The position numbers were made by a program, and so were the translations under genes. 55,483 nt of DNA. Origin: Desulfocapsaceae bacterium. Its GTDB lineage: Bacteria > Desulfobacterota > Desulfobulbia > Desulfobulbales > Desulfocapsaceae. Positions 9,482 through 16,409 of this stretch are shown in pieces. Numbering within the stretch: position 1 is the stretch's first letter; each line of letters begins with the position of its first letter. A model generated the notes under the pieces. That model had not been told where the DNA came from and searched no databases. It was given only the letters and a program-made list of their open reading frames with translations. The stretch is from assembly GCA_028697885.1 (NCBI GenBank), contig JAQVER010000011.1, forward strand, positions 1 through 55,483, read 5' to 3'.

Positions 9482-10891
9482 ATGAAAATCACCTTCCATG
9501 GAGCAGCCGGAACGGTTACCGGCTCCCTGCACCTTATTGAAGTCAACGGCAAAACCATCATGCTCGATTGCGGCCTGTTTCAGGGAAAGCGCAAGGAGGC
9601 CTTTGAGCGAAACCGCAGCGATTTCTGCCGGGGCAAAGAGGTGGATGTGCTCATCCTCTCCCATGCCCATATCGATCACTCGGGGCGCATCCCTTGTCTG
9701 GTCAGAAACGGTTTCCGGGGCGATATCGTCTGCACCTCCGCCACCCGGGATCTGTGCGCCGTCATGCTCATGGACAGCGCCTTTATCCAGGAAAAGGATG
9801 TGGAATTTGTCAATAAGCGGCGCAAGAAAAACAGACAGAACCCCTTTGAGCCGCTCTATACTAAGGAAGATGTGGCCAGGGCCATGGAGCAATTCATGGG
9901 CCTGAGCTATAACCGAAGCCACCAGCTTTTTCCGGGAGTGCATCTGACCCTGATAGATGCGGGCCATATGCTAGGTTCCGCCCATATCATCCTCGATATT
10001 GAAGACCAGGAAACCGGGAAATTCCGACGCCTGGTCTTTTCCGGTGACATCGGCAGGCCGGGTATTCCCATCATCCGCGATCCCGTTCCCCTCACCGCCG
10101 GCGCGGACATCCTCATCATGGAGAGTACCTATGGTAACCGAACTCACCCTCCTTATTTTGAATCGGAAAAGGAACTGGAACGTATCGTCAACGAAACCGC
10201 CCAGCGAGGCGGCACCCTGCTGATTCCAGCCTTTGCTGTGGGCAGGACTCAGCAGCTGGTCTACGCCCTGCATAAATTACACAGCAGCGGCAACATCCCC
10301 GACCTGCCCATCTTTGTCGACAGCCCGCTCGCCACCCGGACCACTGATATCTTCCGCCTCCATCCCGAGGTTTATGATTCCGAGATCCGTGAATTTCTCC
10401 TGACTGACGACGACAACAACCCTTTTGGTTTTGGCCGGCTTAAGTATACCCAGTCTGTTGAGCAATCCAAGGCACTGAACGAGATGAAAGGGCCGATGGT
10501 CATTATCAGCGCCAGCGGCATGATGGAAGGCGGCCGCATCCTCCATCATCTGTGCAGCCGTATCGAGAATCCACGCAACACGATTCTTATTGCCGGCTGG
10601 CAGGCCCCGAATACCCTTGGCCGGAAGATTGTCGAAAAAGAAGAGATCGTGCGAATCTATGGAGATGAATATCAGATGAGGGCCCATGTTGAAGTACAAA
10701 CGGGCTTCAGCGGTCATGCTGACCATGACGGACTGATGAATTTTGTGCAGGTAATGAACAAAAAGCCTGAACATACCTTCATTGTCCACGGCGAAGAGGA
10801 GGCCTCCCATACTCTGGCCAATGATCTGCGCACCCAGCTGGGTCTGGAGAATGTGGTGATTCCTGAATCTCTGCAATCGTTTGTCATCTGA
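9482..10891 (+). CDS. Metallo-beta-lactamase/beta-CASP family ribonuclease-like protein
   Basis: A 469-residue protein of the RNA-processing metallo-beta-lactamase superfamily. The zinc motif is SHAHIDHSG, preceded by GAAGTVTGS and LDCGLFQG. Later family signatures include AGHMLGSAHI, FSGDIGR, ESTYGNR and the beta-CASP stretches IPAFAVGRTQQL and SGMMEGGRILHHL. The C terminus ends FSGHADHDGL and FIVHGEEEA. Bacterial members of this YSH1-like group are thought to cleave RNA; the substrate cannot be told here. AGAGGAAAT lies just before ATG 9482, 9 bases after the kinase stop, so it may be co-transcribed with the kinase. Confidence 0.88.
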   Translation: MKITFHGAAGTVTGSLHLIEVNGKTIMLDCGLFQGKRKEAFERNRSDFCRGKEVDVLILSHAHIDHSGRIPCLVRNGFRGDIVCTSATRDLCAVMLMDSAFIQEKDVEFVNKRRKKNRQNPFEPLYTKEDVARAMEQFMGLSYNRSHQLFPGVHLTLIDAGHMLGSAHIILDIEDQETGKFRRLVFSGDIGRPGIPIIRDPVPLTAGADILIMESTYGNRTHPPYFESEKELERIVNETAQRGGTLLIPAFAVGRTQQLVYALHKLHSSGNIPDLPIFVDSPLATRTTDIFRLHPEVYDSEIREFLLTDDDNNPFGFGRLKYTQSVEQSKALNEMKGPMVIISASGMMEGGRILHHLCSRIENPRNTILIAGWQAPNTLGRKIVEKEEIVRIYGDEYQMRAHVEVQTGFSGHADHDGLMNFVQVMNKKPEHTFIVHGEEEASHTLANDLRTQLGLENVVIPESLQSFVI

Positions 10892-10912
10892 TTGCATGGT
10901 CTTTGTCAAAGA

Positions 10913-12229
10913 ATGAAACAAAAACCGTCGGCAATCAATATCATCTGGCTGGCTATGGTGGTGCTGGCCACAGTGACCGCCTCCTATACAGGCAAGATGG
11001 ATGCCCTGACCAAGGCCTCATTTGAATCGGCCAAGGACGCAGTAGTCCTGGCCATAGGTCTGATCGGACCTATGGCTCTGTGGCTGGGCATCATGAAGGT
11101 GGCCGAGGTCGGCGGGCTCATGCAGATCATTGCCAGGCGGGTGCGGCCCCTGATGGTGCGACTCTTTCCGGAGGTGCCCCACGATCACCCGGCCATGAGT
11201 GCCATGATCATGAATATGGCGGCCAATGCCCTTGGCCTCGGTAACGCGGCAACCCCCATGGGCATCAAGGCCATGCAGGAGCTGGAAAAGCTGGCCCCGG
11301 AAAAAGGCACGGCCACCAATGCCATGTGTCTGTTTCTGGCAATCAACACCTCCTGCGTCACCATCCTGCCGCTGGGGGTCATTACGGTACGGGCGGCGGC
11401 GGGTGCCACAAACCCGGCCTCGATTTTCATCCCCTCCCTGATTGCCACCTGCTGCTCCACCCTGGTGGCGATTGTCATGGCCAAGATTCTGGCAGTCAGA
11501 GAACGAGAGCCGGGGGTAGCGAGAGAGCACCAGGTAACAGCGGAAGCGCCGCATTTAGAGCCCAGTGCGGCACCGGAAACAGGGTCGGAACTGCTTCCTC
11601 CAGGCCCGGCAGGCCGGATTTTTATCTGGCTGATGATTGCCGCCTTTCTCGGCGGTGTGGGATATCAGCTCAGTATGGCCTCAGAACCCTTTGCCTTCTC
11701 GGCTGCCAGCCTGAACGCCCTGTCCAGCTGGTTGATTCCGATACTCATCTCAGGTCTGCTCATCTTTGGCTATCTGCGCGGGGTCAAGATCTATGAAGCG
11801 CTGACCGATGGCGCCAAAGAGGGTTTCAGCACGGCAGTGCGCATCATTCCCTTCATGGTGGCCATCTTTGTGGCCATCGGCATGTTCCGGGCCAGTGGCG
11901 CCATGGACATCATGATCACCATTCTCTCACCCATCACAACCGCCATGGGGATGCCGGCCGAGGCCCTGGCCATGGCCCTCATGCGCCCCCTTTCCGGAAG
12001 CGGCGCCTTTGGCCTCATGAGTGAAATCGTCAATCAGGCACCCAATAGTTTTCTGGCTGATCTGGTTTCAGTCATCCAGGGCTCAACGGAAACTACCTTC
12101 TATGTGCTGGCCGTCTATTTCGGGGCCGTGGGTATCCGCCGGACCAGACATGCCCTGCCCGCCGCTCTCTGCGCCGATGCGGCTGGTATCATCGCTGCAG
12201 TACTTGTCTGTAATCTCTGGTTCAGATGA
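10913..12229 (+). CDS. SpmA-SpmB fusion, nucleoside-recognition (Gate) membrane protein
   Basis: A protein of about 438 residues joining two genes that are separate in Bacillus. The first half is SpmA-like (NMAANALGLGNAATPMG followed by KAMQELEKL). A polar linker at about 195-235 leads to an SpmB-like second half (IPFMVAIFVAIGMFRASGA and RPLSGSGAFGLMSE). Multiple hydrophobic segments place it in the inner membrane. In spore formers the pair acts in spore core dehydration. There is no sign of sporulation here, so the role is unknown, perhaps transport. ATG 10913 is preferred; a TTG at 10892 in frame abuts the previous stop and could extend it by 7 residues. Confidence 0.85.
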   Translation: MKQKPSAINIIWLAMVVLATVTASYTGKMDALTKASFESAKDAVVLAIGLIGPMALWLGIMKVAEVGGLMQIIARRVRPLMVRLFPEVPHDHPAMSAMIMNMAANALGLGNAATPMGIKAMQELEKLAPEKGTATNAMCLFLAINTSCVTILPLGVITVRAAAGATNPASIFIPSLIATCCSTLVAIVMAKILAVREREPGVAREHQVTAEAPHLEPSAAPETGSELLPPGPAGRIFIWLMIAAFLGGVGYQLSMASEPFAFSAASLNALSSWLIPILISGLLIFGYLRGVKIYEALTDGAKEGFSTAVRIIPFMVAIFVAIGMFRASGAMDIMITILSPITTAMGMPAEALAMALMRPLSGSGAFGLMSEIVNQAPNSFLADLVSVIQGSTETTFYVLAVYFGAVGIRRTRHALPAALCADAAGIIAAVLVCNLWFR

Positions 12230-12238
12230 AAGCCCGCT

Positions 12239-12754
12239 TCAGTCCCTTGTAAGACTATCCATACGGAAATATTGCTCGATATAATCGGCAATTTCCAAAC
12301 CTTGATCAAGCCTGAACAGGGCACAGCCTGGATCATCAGGGAGAACAAGGTCGGTGGCCACCGCTATGACTCCCTGCACCTGCTCCCGCAATAAAGGCTG
12401 ATCCGTCTCCCTTCTGACCTCGATCTTGGGCACCCCTTCCGCCCCTTTAAATCCTTCACCGATAACAATATCCACATCTGAACAGAAACGGCGAGCCAGA
12501 TCCACCAGAGACTTGCCCTTGTTTTCGGTGATCATGGTCATCTGATCAGGTGCCACCAGCAGCACCGTATCAGCCCCGGCCTGACGATGCCTGGCGGTAT
12601 CGGTGCCCGGTGCACCAAAGCTGAGCCCCTGGTCCTTGGTCGATTTGATCACCGCCACCCGATAGCCACGCTGTTTCAGATGGGCGACCACCTTGGTCAC
12701 CAGGGTGGTCTTGCCGCTGTTGTGCCAGCCGATAAAGGTAATAATGGGAAGCAT
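12239..12754 (-). CDS. mobB: MobB, molybdopterin-guanine dinucleotide biosynthesis GTP-binding protein
   Basis: A 171-residue P-loop protein. The start matches MobB: FIGWHNSGKTTL (Walker A), then VIKSTKDQGLSFGAPGTDT and RHRQAGADTVLL, and later IVIGEGFKG before PKIEV. MobB assists attachment of GMP to molybdopterin for molybdenum and tungsten enzymes such as formate dehydrogenase. It converges on the SpmAB gene with a 9-base gap. No mobA or moa gene is in the window. Confidence 0.9.
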   Translation of the reverse strand: MLPIITFIGWHNSGKTTLVTKVVAHLKQRGYRVAVIKSTKDQGLSFGAPGTDTARHRQAGADTVLLVAPDQMTMITENKGKSLVDLARRFCSDVDIVIGEGFKGAEGVPKIEVRRETDQPLLREQVQGVIAVATDLVLPDDPGCALFRLDQGLEIADYIEQYFRMDSLTRD

Positions 12755-12847
12755 AGGAAGGTCGATAGTTAAGGGTTAAAGGTAATCTGGATGGAACGCA
12801 TCCGAAGCTTTATTCCCCTGCCGTGCAGAGGAATAAGGTAAATCCAT

Positions 12848-12875
12848 AAAAAAAACCGCTCAGACCGTCTCGGTC
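12848..12875 (-). terminator. Probable intrinsic terminator of the radical SAM gene
   Basis: Read on the minus strand just after the radical SAM stop, GACCG-AGA-CGGTC forms a short GC-rich hairpin (12863-12875). It is followed by seven bases and then a run of eight T (12855 down to 12848). Stem length is modest. Confidence 0.55.
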
Positions 12876-12881
12876 GGAAGA

Positions 12882-14891
12882 TCACCTCTTGTTTCCACTA
12901 CCCTCTCGGGCCAGTGCATCCTGAAAATGATCGAAGCACAGAGCTGTCAAGCCCGTCTCATGGTCAAGTTCCAAGGCTCCCTCCAGATATTGGCCCATAA
13001 ACTGCTCTTCCCGTCGACGCAGCTCGGCCAAGGGGAAACGGGGACGAATCTTCTTTCCGGACCCAGCCTTCCCTTTCCTTTTGGCAGGCAGAGGCCATGC
13101 CTTGGCAAAGACCCTTTGCCCATAGCGCAGCAGATACAAAAACGAATGATGGGTGGAAATGGCCCCGGCCCAGGGGTAATGGTCAAGCTGATAACGGGAG
13201 GAAAGATCGTCAATCTGTACGTCCAACTGCTCAAATCGTGGATCGTTATCATTTATCTTAGCCTGCCGCTCGCTATAGAGCGGGAAGAGCCTGAATACGT
13301 CACCTGCTGTAAAGTAGATGGAATCAATACCAAACTCTTCCGGTCTGCAGGCAATCCTGGAGCCCGGGGTCAGGCCGAAGGTGCCGACGATAAACTGATC
13401 CACGACCTTTCTTTCCGCCGCCAACAGGTCCAAGGTAGCTTTGGCCTCCTTGAATCCCTCGCCCGGGTGACCGAGAAAGGTCATCCAGGCCGTGGAGATT
13501 CCGGCCTGATGGAAATGACGATTGACCGAGCGAATACGCTCAGGGCTTGTCCCCTTGTGCATGAGGCGCAGGACCGCCTGCGAACAGCTCTCAACCCCGA
13601 AAGCCACGGCCCGCAGGCCAGACAGGTAGAGCAGACGGCAACGCTCAGGGGTATAGGCCGCCTCAATACGCAGATCTGTCGACCAGTAAACCTCAAGCCC
13701 GGTATCGAGGATCTCCTGGGCCAGACGAAAGGCGTAATCGGGCGAGAGGACATCGCAGGAGAGATAAAAATTGGCAACCCCGAACTGCTCCTGCAGCGCC
13801 CGCAGATCGGCCACTGCCTGTTGTACCGGGATCTCCCGGTAGGCATGCGCTCCGGATTGATTAAAGCCATAGCCGCAGAAAGAGCATTTGTTCCAGTAGC
13901 AGCCCCTGGTCGGACTATAGAGAAGCATGGACGAGGGCGCCAGGTAGAGTTTCAGATCGAGATCGGAATAGTCTGGTGCCACGCTCTCCACAAGATCGAG
14001 AACCCAAGGCGGCCCCTGATGAACAACGCCGCTGACCTTATCGCGGCTGATCAGATTGGGGATTGCGGCAAGTTGTTCCTGATCAGGAAGGCCGTCAGCG
14101 AGCAGAGGCAGAAGCTGTTCCAGGGTCTTCTCGCCCTCCTGCATGGTGATGGCGTCCACATGGTCTAAAATCCGGGACACCACTTCGGGACGGCCATGAC
14201 GGACCATCAAATCAAGACAAGGCCCACCCAGCATCAGGAAACAGCCAGGAAAGGCGTCCCTGAGCAGAAGGCAGAGATAAAATGCCTCGGGAATCTGGGA
14301 GACAAAGGTCAGTGAGATCCCGACAAAGCGCGGAGGTTCAAGTTCGGCCAACTGCTGGCGATAAAAATGATCAAGGGGGCTTGTACGCTGTGTGATATAG
14401 GAGTCCAGAAGGGTGAAATCCCAAGGCGCCACCAGATGATCTGCCCGATTGCAGTTGAAGCGAAACGGGAAATAAACTGCCTCCATAATCTGAAAAAGAT
14501 CTTCAATCCCATCACGCCCTGCAGAATAAACGGCCCGATCATAAAAGCTCACCTCATCCCGCATCACCGTTATGAGCGCAGCAAAATCCTGAAAGAGAGG
14601 CAGAGCCTCTGCCACTCGCCGATATTCCATCTGCTCGGACAGGGTCAAGCTGTCCCGACCATTCAGCACCTGAAACCGGGCCGACAAGCGCTGTTGCCAT
14701 TCGTCAGTGGTGGACTCAGCCGTCAGGACAGAAAAGGCCTCGACATTCAGATCCCGGACTGTCACCGGAATCCCCCGCCTGCCCAGATATCCCTTGAGAG
14801 TCGGCAGACTCACATAAGGCCAGGTTGGATCGGCAAAAGGCGGGTAGATCAGCAGGGATCCACCGGCGGGGAAAAGACTCTTCTTGCTCAT
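12882..14891 (-). CDS. B12-binding-type radical SAM protein
   Basis: A 669-residue protein. The N terminus (LIYPPFADPTWPYVSLPTLK) is typical of cobalamin-binding radical SAM proteins, and VGISLTFVSQIPEAF with LMLGGPCLD fits that Rossmann-like domain. The radical SAM cluster ligands are C331, C336 and C339 in GCYWNKCSFCGYG. This is CX4CX2C rather than the classical CX3CX2C. Downstream, AVAFGVESCSQAVLRLMHKG matches the SAM-binding barrel. The C-terminal third is unassigned and ends in a basic stretch. The substrate is unknown, and no peptide precursor or obvious pathway gene is adjacent. The gene is monocistronic or leads mobB at a distance of 127 bases. Confidence 0.82.
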   Translation of the reverse strand: MSKKSLFPAGGSLLIYPPFADPTWPYVSLPTLKGYLGRRGIPVTVRDLNVEAFSVLTAESTTDEWQQRLSARFQVLNGRDSLTLSEQMEYRRVAEALPLFQDFAALITVMRDEVSFYDRAVYSAGRDGIEDLFQIMEAVYFPFRFNCNRADHLVAPWDFTLLDSYITQRTSPLDHFYRQQLAELEPPRFVGISLTFVSQIPEAFYLCLLLRDAFPGCFLMLGGPCLDLMVRHGRPEVVSRILDHVDAITMQEGEKTLEQLLPLLADGLPDQEQLAAIPNLISRDKVSGVVHQGPPWVLDLVESVAPDYSDLDLKLYLAPSSMLLYSPTRGCYWNKCSFCGYGFNQSGAHAYREIPVQQAVADLRALQEQFGVANFYLSCDVLSPDYAFRLAQEILDTGLEVYWSTDLRIEAAYTPERCRLLYLSGLRAVAFGVESCSQAVLRLMHKGTSPERIRSVNRHFHQAGISTAWMTFLGHPGEGFKEAKATLDLLAAERKVVDQFIVGTFGLTPGSRIACRPEEFGIDSIYFTAGDVFRLFPLYSERQAKINDNDPRFEQLDVQIDDLSSRYQLDHYPWAGAISTHHSFLYLLRYGQRVFAKAWPLPAKRKGKAGSGKKIRPRFPLAELRRREEQFMGQYLEGALELDHETGLTALCFDHFQDALAREGSGNKR

Positions 14892-15069
14892 AATATCCTA
14901 AGGAACCTTAAAAAATCAGCATTGTGATTCAGGGAATCAGCTTCACCCTACAATCATAATAAGCAGACGAAAACATGTTTCAATACTTCGATAGTACCTT
15001 TTAACGTAATCATCTTCATTGTGCAAAGAGCTTACGCACTACACGTCATTACCTATCCACAAAAGCTCA

Positions 15070-15162
15070 CCACACTTCCGTAGAAACCGCACCACACTCT
15101 TCTTTCTGAACACCACGCTTATGCCGTTATCTTCGCACCATACCTCACTTCTGTAGCAAGTC
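15070..15162 (+). promoter_or_regulatory. Candidate enhancer boxes upstream of cassette A
   Basis: Two boxes lie in the 441-base gene-free stretch 14892-15332. Box 1 is CACCACACTTCCGTAG at 15070-15085 and box 2 is CTCACTTCTGTAGCAAG at 15146-15162. Both contain CACTTYYGTDG. The same two boxes, 76 bp apart, precede the second cassette (29795-29887). They lie about 96 and 188 bp before the -24 element, the usual range for NtrC-type activator sites. The rest of the gap is AT-rich with no gene seen. Confidence 0.5.
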
Positions 15163-15257
15163 CACAATCTACAGGCAGAAGGCTGCTTTAACTATTTTTT
15201 CTATAAAATCAATATGTAAGAAAAATAAAAACAGTATCTTGCCACATAATGACAAAC

Positions 15258-15274
15258 TGGCATCATTCATGCTT
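15258..15274 (+). promoter_or_regulatory. Sigma-54 (-24/-12) promoter of cassette A
   Basis: TGGCATCATTCATGCTT has the invariant GG and GC at the required 12-base offset. It predicts a transcript start near 15284 and a leader of about 50 bases to the ATG at 15333. The same 17 bases recur exactly before cassette B. Confidence 0.75.
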
Positions 15275-15332
15275 TAGAGAAGGTAAAGACTGACAGAAAA
15301 GAAGAAAAATCAACTACATAAAGGAGAACATC

Positions 15333-15521
15333 ATGAGAACAAACACACAAACCAGGAATGAAACAAACGTCGATACCGGATACGAAACTTCTAAGTTTGC
15401 ATTGGCTACCGGTTTCACCATGGCAGCTCTCATTGGAATCTGGGCATGTGCCTGTATGATCAGCAGCTTATTAAACGGCGGGTTGGTTCAAGGATTTATT
15501 ACGGCAGTAATCGGCTCTTAG
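15333..15521 (+). CDS. Small membrane protein of unknown function, cassette A copy 1
   Basis: A 62-residue protein I do not recognise. A polar N terminus (MRTNTQTRNETNVDTGYE) is followed by SKFALATGFTMAALIGIW and ACACMISSLL, one clear membrane helix, then a shorter hydrophobic C terminus (GLVQGFITAVIG). The two Cys of ACAC sit in the helix. AAGGAG at 15321-15326 is a strong ribosome site. It is the first gene after the sigma-54 promoter and is almost repeated by the next gene. The SKFA..GF.MA.L.G pattern is conserved in all three paralogues in the window, which argues for real coding. Confidence 0.75.
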   Translation: MRTNTQTRNETNVDTGYETSKFALATGFTMAALIGIWACACMISSLLNGGLVQGFITAVIGS

Positions 15522-15577
15522 GATTCACCTAATAAAATCGAACAACTTGATAGCAACAACCAGAGAAGGAGAACATC

Positions 15578-15766
15578 ATGAGAACAAATACACAGACCAG
15601 AAATGAAACTAAAATCGATACCGGATACGAAACTTCTAAATTTGCAATGGCTACCGGTTTCACCATGGCAGCTCTCGTTGGAATCTGGGCATGTGCCTGC
15701 ATGATCAGCGGCCTGGTAAGTGGTGGGCTGGTTCAAGGATTGATTACGGCAATAACCGGAGTTTAA
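15578..15766 (+). CDS. Small membrane protein of unknown function, cassette A copy 2
   Basis: A 62-residue near-copy of the gene at 15333, arisen by tandem duplication with a 245-base period. Most base differences are silent or conservative (for example SSLLNGG against SGLVSGG). This suggests selection to keep both proteins. It has one membrane helix, the same AAGGAG ribosome site and no own promoter seen. It is followed 57 bases later by the gene at 15824. Confidence 0.75.
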   Translation: MRTNTQTRNETKIDTGYETSKFAMATGFTMAALVGIWACACMISGLVSGGLVQGLITAITGV

Positions 15767-15823
15767 AACCCACACAAGAAAATTAGAAGACCTTATTATA
15801 ACCAAGCACAGAAGGGGAACACC

Positions 15824-16126
15824 ATGACACAGGAATCTTCAAAAACAGCAAGTAGAGTTATCCTTGGAATTGGAACGATCATGTGTCTGTGGGTTGGAGC
15901 GGCAGTTACGGCAGCTCTCTCTCAGGCCGACTGGTCAATCAGCGAACTGGCAGGACAATATATGGTGGCAACCGGAATGATTAAACCTTTACACACAATG
16001 GTTGATTTCTACACCCACATCAAGGGTATTGAATATCTGATCTGTGTTGCCTTCTTTGCCGCCTTCCCGGCTTTTTATACCTACGTCAACAAAGAACAGA
16101 AAAAGGTTCAAGTCACCAAAAAATAA
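15824..16126 (+). CDS. Two-helix membrane protein of unknown function, cassette A
   Basis: A 100-residue protein I do not recognise. Helix 1 is about residues 11-31 (VILGIGTIMCLWVGAAVTAA). A polar loop contains SELAGQYMVATGMIKPLHTM. Helix 2 is about 70-90 (EYLICVAFFAAFPAFYTYV), and the tail is basic (NKEQKKVQVTKK). The paralogue at 30331 is nearly identical from GMIKPLHTMVDFYTHIKGIE to the C terminus, so the loop between the helices and helix 2 are the most constrained parts. A ribosome site (AGAAGGGGA) precedes the ATG. The terminator at 16138 closes the cassette. Confidence 0.75.
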   Translation: MTQESSKTASRVILGIGTIMCLWVGAAVTAALSQADWSISELAGQYMVATGMIKPLHTMVDFYTHIKGIEYLICVAFFAAFPAFYTYVNKEQKKVQVTKK

Positions 16127-16137
16127 TCAACTCTCTG

Positions 16138-16184
16138 CAATAAGGCCGGAAGACCTGACAGTGAAAGATCTTCCGGTTTTGTTG
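16138..16184 (+). terminator. Terminator hairpin of cassette A
   Basis: Arms 16138-16156 and 16166-16184 pair over about 19 positions with several G-U wobbles, followed by a T-rich stretch. The sequence is nearly the same as the perfect hairpin ending cassette B, so the differences keep pairing. Confidence 0.7.
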
Positions 16185-16318
16185 TTTCCCCACTTCATCA
16201 CCCGCCCTCCGCGAAGGCCTCTCCTCCCCACAGTATTTCATCCCTCCATAAATTTGAATCCGGCACGATAGATGCATTACCAACACATAAAGCTGAAAAA
16301 GTCTCATTTATACAACAT

Positions 16319-16374
16319 AAGTGTAGTATGAATCTCTCTCAGTACTACACATTACACTACACATGTGTAGTAAG
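16319..16374. promoter_or_regulatory. Operator-like palindrome cluster before the kinase operon
   Basis: ACTACACATGTGTAGT (16356-16371) is a perfect 16-base palindrome. Further copies of the half-site lie nearby: GTGTAGTA at 16321-16328 and TACTACAC at 16343-16350. They sit 40-90 bases before the kinase start. No -24/-12 element is seen here, so a repressor or autoregulator site over an ordinary promoter is likely. Confidence 0.5.
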
Positions 16375-16409
16375 AGCTGTTACATGTGACAAAACATATG
16401 GAGTGTTTC

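Larger units (their letters stand above)
15321..15766 (+). repeat. Tandem gene duplication, 245-base period
   Basis: The ribosome site and coding sequence at 15321-15521 repeat at 15566-15766. Identity is high in the first two thirds and lower toward the 3' end of the gene. Confidence 0.8.
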
